Below are positions 40,800 to 45,940 of a DNA stretch of 45,940 nucleotides, one piece after another; position 1 is the stretch's first letter; every line of letters begins with the position of its first letter. Below the pieces are notes generated by a model. It searched no databases, was not told where the DNA came from, and saw only the letters and a program-made list of their open reading frames with translations. The translations under genes and the position numbers were made by a program. Source of the stretch: a virus. Location: positions 1 through 45,940 of the IMG/VR virus record IMGVR_UViG_3300031673_000104. One strand, 5' to 3'.

Positions 40800-41165
40800 A
40801 TGGCTAGACAGACAGTGAGACTCGATGACGAATTCATGGATGGACTGCGCCATGCCATGGTCGATCGGGGCGGTTTAAAGTTCCAGGGATTGGTTGAGGG
40901 GCTATTATCGGACTGGCTCTCCGGCGAATCCTCACAAAAGAGTACCGAACGCGCCGCCCACCAGACCCCGGAATCTGATATGATCTCTACCGCCGAACTC
41001 AGCTACGAGGATCGGCAGTTGGTCCTCAATCTGATTGCGATGCTGAGGGATGGCCGGAGCCAGGTGCTACCCATCCTGCGGGAAGGGCTCCGAATCTACA
41101 CACCGGAGGCACGCGATGAGGAAGCCGGCAGGAAGAGTTCTAGGAATCGACGGAAGACAGCCTGA
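40800..41165 (+). CDS. Ribbon-helix-helix regulator, candidate lysogeny repressor
   Basis: 121 residues from ATG at 40800 with AGGA eight bases upstream; the longer frame from 40746 overlaps the operator. MARQTVRLDDEFMDGLRHAM and KFQGLVEGLLSDWLSG fit the RHH strand and helices. A C-terminal domain (ELSYEDRQLVLNLIAMLRDG) may mediate oligomerisation. It is transcribed away from the early operon and is the first gene of the only plus-strand operon, as expected of an Arc/Mnt-like repressor. Inference from layout. Confidence 0.65.
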   Translation: MARQTVRLDDEFMDGLRHAMVDRGGLKFQGLVEGLLSDWLSGESSQKSTERAAHQTPESDMISTAELSYEDRQLVLNLIAMLRDGRSQVLPILREGLRIYTPEARDEEAGRKSSRNRRKTA

Positions 41166-41358
41166 CAGGGATGTCGTCAGTCAATCGAAGTTGCAAGAAT
41201 TAGAGAAGATGCAGCGCCTGGAGTGGATCGCCAATAAACGCGCCAGCCTTTTGTCAGAAGAAATCAAAACAGCGGTCCGCCACGGTGCCGCGGTGGAACC
41301 CGGGCCGCTCTATTGGGACAACGAGTTGGAGATGGCACGGACGAAGAAGACGGGTTAG
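41116..41358 (+). CDS. Hypothetical protein in the plus-strand operon
   Basis: 80 residues from ATG at 41116 with GGAGG six bases upstream, inside the end of the RHH gene (50-bp overlap). Helical core QELEKMQRLEWIANKRASLL followed by an acidic C-terminus. Co-expressed with the repressor candidate. Function unknown. Confidence 0.6.
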   Translation: MRKPAGRVLGIDGRQPDRDVVSQSKLQELEKMQRLEWIANKRASLLSEEIKTAVRHGAAVEPGPLYWDNELEMARTKKTG

Positions 41359-41361
41359 AAG

Positions 41362-41721
41362 ATGGAACTTCTCTTTTTCTGGATTCTCTGCGGGATTGCC
41401 ACTGGCTTCATTGGTGCCCAGCGCGGCGGGATCGCATGCGCCTGGCTCGCCATCGGCTTATTGCTCGGTCCGATCGGCCTGCTGATGGCGTTCGCCGCGG
41501 GCCCGGCCGGGAAAGCTCACCGTACCTGCCCATTCTGTGCGGAGACGGTCAAACGAGAGGCCCTGGTCTGCCGGTTCTGCGGGCGGGATCTGCCACCACT
41601 CGATGAAGTGCCACGCACCGCCCCTGAACGTCACCCGATCCAGGTAGGCACCCTCATGCTCTCCGGCGCCGTCGTCGCATCGGCCATCTGGTTCATGATC
41701 TTTCTGTGGGAATATACCTGA
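41362..41721 (+). CDS. Membrane protein with zinc ribbon, possible lysogenic conversion gene
   Basis: 119 residues. Two N-terminal transmembrane helices (LLFFWILCGIATGFIGA and ACAWLAIGLLLGPIGLLMAF), a cytoplasmic zinc ribbon (TCPFCAETVKREALVCRFCG, near residues 55-75) and a C-terminal helix (LSGAVVASAIWFMIFLW). The layout of a superinfection-exclusion or stress-type membrane protein. Its stop abuts the stop of the convergent gene at 41722 with no space for a terminator. Confidence 0.65.
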   Translation: MELLFFWILCGIATGFIGAQRGGIACAWLAIGLLLGPIGLLMAFAAGPAGKAHRTCPFCAETVKREALVCRFCGRDLPPLDEVPRTAPERHPIQVGTLMLSGAVVASAIWFMIFLWEYT

Positions 41722-42185
<464 letters not shown>

Positions 42186-42186
<1 letters not shown>

Positions 42187-42386
42187 TAGTGATCCTCTCT
42201 GAATTCAACGTACACCCTCACACCCTCCCAGACCTGGTAGAAGTGACGGCACTGGTTTCTGATCTCGATCGAGTACCGGCCCCGGGAGACGATCACCGCC
42301 TCCGCACAGTAGGGGCAGACGGTGAGCCCCGCGGTACCGAGAGGAATGTCAGCCGACGCCATGTCAGGCAATACCGCCGGCGTCAC
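42186..42386 (-). CDS. 66-residue zinc-ribbon protein
   Basis: Begins at a GTG overlapping the upstream stop (GTGA at 42383-42386); a second start lies nine codons on. CPYCAEAVIVSRGR with a later Cys (NQC). The CPYCAEAV element resembles CPFCAETV of the convergent neighbour (41362-41721). Function unknown. Confidence 0.55.
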
Positions 42387-42616
42387 CCGAGCAACCTGCT
42401 GTCGCGCCGCCGCTTATATGCCTTCGCAATCAGCTTCCAGTTGCCGGCCGGAGTGTGAGCGATGTCAAAGAGCCACTGATACCACCAGCCCGCGGCCACG
42501 TCTTTCGGCTCCGGCATGCACTGCACAGCCGCATTGTAGAGCCAAAAAAGCAAGAGGGCCAGGATAAGCGCCCACCCCGGGACCTGGTCATGAAGCAGAG
42601 TATAGATTTCGATCAC
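42383..42616 (-). CDS. Small membrane protein
   Basis: 77 residues from GTG at 42616 (GTGA overlap, GAGG upstream). One transmembrane helix (VPGWALILALLLFWLYNAAV, residues ~11-30), then a Trp-rich amphipathic and basic tail (KAYKRRRDSRLLG). Holin-like size and charge; assignment open. Confidence 0.6.
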   Translation of the reverse strand: MIEIYTLLHDQVPGWALILALLLFWLYNAAVQCMPEPKDVAAGWWYQWLFDIAHTPAGNWKLIAKAYKRRRDSRLLG

Positions 42617-42831
42617 GTTTGACCTCGCTTCGGCTCCACGCCGAACAACTCCCCGGAGAATAACCGCTTGAGCCACTCGCCGGCGGTTACCAAATCGGCC
42701 CGGGCCTTGTCTCCATCGGCAAGCCACCTGGTGACGACCTGTTTTCCCTGGTCGGTCTGAATAAACCGCAGGAATTCCGCCGAACAATCGGCGACGGATT
42801 GAACTGTCAACAAAATTGTATCGGGAAGCAT
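42613..42831 (-). CDS. Hypothetical protein
   Basis: 72 residues, three bases after the stop of the frameshifted gene upstream. Helical (VQSVADCSAEFLRFIQTDQG, AGEWLKRLFSGELFG). No motif. Coupled to the membrane protein downstream by GTGA. Confidence 0.6.
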   Translation of the reverse strand: MLPDTILLTVQSVADCSAEFLRFIQTDQGKQVVTRWLADGDKARADLVTAGEWLKRLFSGELFGVEPKRGQT

Positions 42832-42834
42832 GCC

Positions 42835-43250
42835 CTACTCTCCTGTCGAAATCATGACGCCGAGCGCCATGAGCTGCTGCAGGTTGGCGTCGATCCGCTC
42901 GATTGCCGCCCGCAGATCCGGCGGAAACGTTCCGGCGCCGCCCTCCCCGGCCGCGGTGTTGAAATCGCTCTCCATGTCGGTCCGGTAGACATACACCGTC
43001 ATCGGGTGCCCAAGGTAGAGAGCTTCATTCGACGCCAGCCGCCGGCAGGGAATCGGAATCTCCGGACGAGGATCCCCGACACCGGTTTCCTGCTTTTGGC
43101 TGATCCACGTCGGCTCGCCGCTGTCCAGAATGGTCCATGAGCCCGGGGCCCCGACGCCCGCGTCTTGTCGCCATGGGTGTAGCGGAGCGCCGCAACGATG
43201 GCGTCGCGCTCAACTTCGACGATCATGCGGGGCTGCGGGGCGGAACTCAT
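42835..43250 (-). pseudogene. Gene split by a -1 frame change in a G/C run
   Basis: ATG at 43250 (ATGA-coupled) opens MIVEVERDAIVAALRYTHGD. After ~43150 the sensible reading lies in the -1 frame, which has no start of its own: SWTILDSGEPTWISQKQETG ... PMTVYVYRTDMESDF ... IERIDANLQQLMALGVM, ending at TAG 42835. The switch lies in the run GGGGCCCCGGG (43142-43152, minus strand). Together ~138 residues. It may be programmed slippage, a real mutation or a homopolymer sequencing error. Function unknown; the C-terminal helix resembles that of the gene at 43448. Confidence 0.55.
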
Positions 43251-43444
43251 TGTAGTGTGCCCCCATCCATCAGCTTGACGATTTCAGCCTTGACCTCTTC
43301 CGGCAATATCGGCCAGATGATCGGCTTGAATATTCCCCACATGGCGAGCGCTTCGGCTTGCCTCTGGTTCATTGGTTTGCCTTCGATGATGTTGTTGACC
43401 AGCCTGAGCGCCTGTTCGATCAACCCGAAGATTGCTATTGGCAT
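43247..43444 (-). CDS. Hypothetical protein
   Basis: 65 residues. Amphipathic helix (FGLIEQALRLVNNIIEGKPM), then FKPIIWPILPEEVKAEIVKL. Small phage protein of unknown function three bases after the 292-residue gene. No clear membrane segment. Confidence 0.6.
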   Translation of the reverse strand: MPIAIFGLIEQALRLVNNIIEGKPMNQRQAEALAMWGIFKPIIWPILPEEVKAEIVKLMDGGTLQ

Positions 43445-43447
43445 CTT

Positions 43448-44326
43448 TCAGCCTCCAATCCCCAACGCCATGGACAAGTTCACCAGCAGCGTCTCAATCC
43501 GCTCCATGCGCTCTTCCAGCCGGGCCAGAGCTATGGTGTCAGTTCCGCCAGTGCTGCTGCCAGCCGGGTTGTAGATGCTTTCACGGTCCAATCGATAGAC
43601 GATAGCCGCGCCGAATCCACCCTCGTAGATTTCCTCTTTGCCTTTGACGGGCAAGCGATACGGGATCGGGTACTCCCCGGCGCCGGTAATGGATGGCGGA
43701 GGGTCCGGGATAAACTGAGGCGAACCGAGTACACCCATAAATTCCCACCGGCCGGGATAGCCAACGCCTTTCGCCCACCGCTGGGCCAGCAGCAGGCCGG
43801 CGTTCGGCGAACTACTACCGACCTTGATGGCGTAATGTCGCCGGGTTTCCCCAGCCCATTCGAGGCGGAACATCGGAGATGCCCACGGAGTTTCGACAGC
43901 GATCGCACCGGGAATTTCACTGGCCAACATCTCGGCCTGTTCCAGCGTGCAGAGAGTGTTCGGGCTAATCGAGGACGACGGCCCGTTAGGCCCGACCATG
44001 TGCGCTGGTGTGGGCTGTACCACCCACTTCTCATATGGTGGCTCACCGGGCACGTTCGGTGTGGTCAGGGCCGTGAACAGAGCCTCATTGTCCTTCGCTG
44101 TGATGGAGAGATCGACGAAGGAACGCGCGCCGGCGTTCCATGTCTTGTACTTGTATTCGTTGCCGTCCACGGCCGCGGCCTCTTCGTCGGTCAGCCGCCA
44201 TTCCTGCATTGGACGGGAGGCGTCGAACCGTGGCAGGTCCGGCTGCTTCTCCCGCGTCAATCGTTCTGTTTTTTGCAACCGGGTGATGCTGTAATACGCC
44301 TCATCCGGCAATGTTGTTTCTGGCAT
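43448..44326 (-). CDS. Probable appendage or virion-associated protein
   Basis: 292 residues with AAGGAG upstream. No signal peptide. Beta-rich middle (RRHYAIKVGSSSPNAGLLLA, RWEFMGVLGSPQF), ending in a short heptad helix (LARLEERMERIETLLVNL) like the trimerisation stems of phage fibres. Lies downstream of the LamG-type and signal-peptide proteins. Identity not established. Confidence 0.6.
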   Translation of the reverse strand: MPETTLPDEAYYSITRLQKTERLTREKQPDLPRFDASRPMQEWRLTDEEAAAVDGNEYKYKTWNAGARSFVDLSITAKDNEALFTALTTPNVPGEPPYEKWVVQPTPAHMVGPNGPSSSISPNTLCTLEQAEMLASEIPGAIAVETPWASPMFRLEWAGETRRHYAIKVGSSSPNAGLLLAQRWAKGVGYPGRWEFMGVLGSPQFIPDPPPSITGAGEYPIPYRLPVKGKEEIYEGGFGAAIVYRLDRESIYNPAGSSTGGTDTIALARLEERMERIETLLVNLSMALGIGG

Positions 44327-44347
44327 AATTCTCCTTTAGTTAGCTTC

Positions 44348-45046
44348 TTAGTTCACCCAGTCCTCCGGCAGCGGCGTCACCTCGGGAGTGACCAGCGTGC
44401 CTTCTGAGTCGTAGACCGCTGGGTCCGGCCGTCTCAACGAGAACGCCCCCAGCTTCCCTTCAGCCCGCACGATGGCCTCCAGCAAGTGGAGGTGGACTTC
44501 CTGCGCGTCCCACCGGTAGGCCACACGAGTCCCCGGCGATGCTTCGATGACCGGTGCTGAGAATGAAACCGGCGGAACTGATCCGATGCGCGGCAGAAAA
44601 GGGAGCATCGCCCGCAACGCCTTGGCCACGGTGTGATTCGCGATGATGAGAACCGTGTCTCGTGATCCGCCGTCGCCGCCCGTGCCGGTGACTGCCTCTG
44701 TCTGCGTCGATGCACAATTGCCGATTACCCAGTCCGGTATGGTGGTGAGTTCCCACGTTTGGAACTGTTCTTCAATCCAGACTTTGGCCTCGGCGACGGT
44801 CATGTACGGGGCATCGTTGAGGTCTCGAATATTGGTGAGCAGGCAGTCACGGTAGGGCTGCGCGATGTCATAGAAGGCGTTGTACGCAAAGGTCTTTTTT
44901 CCCGCTGCTGAGAGCCCAGCCCACTGCGGTTGCCAGACCTCAAGCCGGGCTATACGGCGTTGAGCTGCAGTGGGCAAACCTTCGCCGGGGTCCGCTATTT
45001 TCGCCATGAGCGGAAGGCACAAAAGCAAGGTGAAAATCAGTTTCAT
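44348..45046 (-). CDS. Secreted hypothetical protein downstream of LamG-type protein
   Basis: 232 residues from ATG at 45046, which overlaps the LamG-type gene stop (ATGA). Signal peptide MKLIFTLLLCLPLMA. The mature region is largely helical, with two conserved-looking Cys (RDCLL, GNCAS), and ends in a beta segment. No peptidoglycan-hydrolase motif seen despite its lysis-region position. Function unknown. Confidence 0.65.
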   Translation of the reverse strand: MKLIFTLLLCLPLMAKIADPGEGLPTAAQRRIARLEVWQPQWAGLSAAGKKTFAYNAFYDIAQPYRDCLLTNIRDLNDAPYMTVAEAKVWIEEQFQTWELTTIPDWVIGNCASTQTEAVTGTGGDGGSRDTVLIIANHTVAKALRAMLPFLPRIGSVPPVSFSAPVIEASPGTRVAYRWDAQEVHLHLLEAIVRAEGKLGAFSLRRPDPAVYDSEGTLVTPEVTPLPEDWVN

Positions 45047-45940
45047 TGCTCCACCTCCGGCGCTACCGTAAAGTCCACCCCTGCCACGCCTCTCAGGGGC
45101 AAAGCGCGGGCGTCCCACATCTTCTGTGCGAGTTGCTCGGCAATGGCCGCGTCCTGAGTAGCGGACTTGGCCTGATCGTAGACGAGAAACGCCCCGACCT
45201 GCCCGTCATAGTAGTTGCTGCCGTCGTAGCCGATTCTCAAGGCCGTGAATGCGTTCGTGGCGCTTGCCGCCGCCGCTGACCCATTGACCGCACCGTTCAG
45301 ATAGTGGGTGATCGTGTTGCCTGAATTGACCACCGTCACCACAGACCACAGGCCAATCGGGACGGCAGCGGTGGACGTTACGGTATCGGTTCCGTTCGTG
45401 TAGCTCACCTTGCCGTTGGCGTCGAGACTCACCTTCTGATTACCCGTCCCGTTCTGCCACAGCCCGACGCTGGTGTTGCCGTCCGGTCGAATAACGGTGG
45501 TGAATGTCCAGTCGCCGGGGAGCGTGGCCGCGCCCGTGAGCAAGTCGTCCGTCACCCCGTCCCACCCCATCATCACCGGCTCGGCGGGGTCGGTGAACGG
45601 GCTGGCGATTGTCGTGGATAACGGCACACGCTCCAACTGTGGACGCCAGAGGATCACGTCCACTCCACCTTCCCCATATCCCGTGTAGTTATCGAACACA
45701 GGTATGGTTCCGATTGTTGTGGTTAGCCCAACCTCGTACCGCACCCACTCACCGCCGGAAACAGTTTCCATAGCATCTGGCGGTGGCGCAGTATAAGCCG
45801 CCCCGTCTTTCAGACCAATGTCTATCCCGCGGCCGCTATTTACTTTTGCCCATACCGAAAAGCGATAAGTGCCCGCCCCAACATTCGCATACAGCAATGA
45901 TGTCCCGAGAGAGTTGGGCATCTGCACGCGATATGCCGTG
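45043..45940 (-). CDS. LamG-type appendage protein, C-terminal part (continues at position 1)
   Basis: The frame is open to the right edge of the window; the true start is at 1078 across the junction. Shared with the left end: SLGTSLLYANVGAGTYRFSV. The C-terminal ~180 residues resemble a LamG/concanavalin jelly-roll (PGDWTFTTVIRPDGN, PIGLWSVVTVVNSGNTITHY, GQVGAFLVYDQAKSA). Such domains bind glycans or mediate adhesion. Joining at the 155-bp repeat gives 606 residues exactly in frame. Confidence 0.82.
   Translation of the reverse strand, partial: TAYRVQMPNSLGTSLLYANVGAGTYRFSVWAKVNSGRGIDIGLKDGAAYTAPPPDAMETVSGGEWVRYEVGLTTTIGTIPVFDNYTGYGEGGVDVILWRPQLERVPLSTTIASPFTDPAEPVMMGWDGVTDDLLTGAATLPGDWTFTTVIRPDGNTSVGLWQNGTGNQKVSLDANGKVSYTNGTDTVTSTAAVPIGLWSVVTVVNSGNTITHYLNGAVNGSAAAASATNAFTALRIGYDGSNYYDGQVGAFLVYDQAKSATQDAAIAEQLAQKMWDARALPLRGVAGVDFTVAPEVEQ
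45786..45940. repeat. Right copy of 155-bp terminal direct repeat
   Basis: Matches 1-155 apart from positions equivalent to 16, 45 and 130. The three changes alter the protein (Thr/Ala, Pro/Arg, Asp/Asn, left/right copy). See the left copy. Confidence 0.85.

Overview
This window looks like a complete or nearly complete genome of a temperate, lambda-like siphovirus, about 45.8 kb, GC-rich and densely packed. The first 155 bases (1-155) recur at the end (45786-45940) with only three mismatches. One gene runs off the left end and re-enters from the right in frame, so the linear window is best read as a circular or circularly permuted molecule of about 45,785 bp cut inside a tail-appendage gene. 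The gene order (terminase, portal, capsid, connectors, tail tube, tape measure, tail tip, tail spike) and the absence of sheath genes indicate a non-contractile tail. An integrase, an attP-like tRNA-Cys 3' half and a divergent pair of ribbon-helix-helix regulators indicate lysogeny. The host is not stated by the sequence. Six proteins with short signal peptides, several ending in AQ or GQ, would fit a Gram-negative soil-type bacterium such as an Acidobacteriota, but that is a weak inference.

Layout. Almost everything is on the minus strand, so biological order runs from high to low coordinates. Late module: small terminase (23782), large terminase, gpW-like joiner, portal, protease-capsid fusion, DUF2190-like decoration protein, an intrinsic terminator (16329-16361), head-tail connectors, tail terminator, tail tube, G/GT-type chaperones with a -1 frameshift, tape measure, tail tip proteins, pectate-lyase-fold tail spike, then secreted or receptor-type proteins. 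It continues across the junction (1 to 45940) through the LamG-type protein and a run of small membrane and zinc-ribbon proteins down to 41722, where lysis genes would be expected; no endolysin was recognised.

Early module: starts at a TTGACA-type promoter overlapping a palindromic operator (about 40735-40763) and reads leftward. It passes small regulators and zinc-ribbon proteins, a recombination-type protein, RusA, an SNF2-like helicase, a DNA methyltransferase, a replication initiator carrying internal phased repeats (possible origin), DnaB, a Gp37/Gp68 protein, an excisionase-like HTH protein and integrase, ending at attP (about 24250-24650). A short plus-strand operon (40800-41721) is the only other forward unit and is a candidate lysogenic or immunity unit.

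The most striking structure is in the helicase. Its Walker A motif is interrupted by a 291-residue intein (32146-33018). The middle of that intein carries a complete HNH endonuclease gene on the opposite strand (32268-32828), with its own extended -10 box and Shine-Dalgarno site lying inside codons of the splicing domain. This is an antisense homing-endonuclease gene nested in an intein without breaking the host reading frame. I know of no described example, but could not search.

Other notable structures are a 41-unit hexanucleotide array encoding Gly-(Ser/Tyr/Asp) that sits one frame away from the gene it probably extends, 11-bp phased repeats in the replication initiator, and six signal-peptide proteins in the tail-fibre region.
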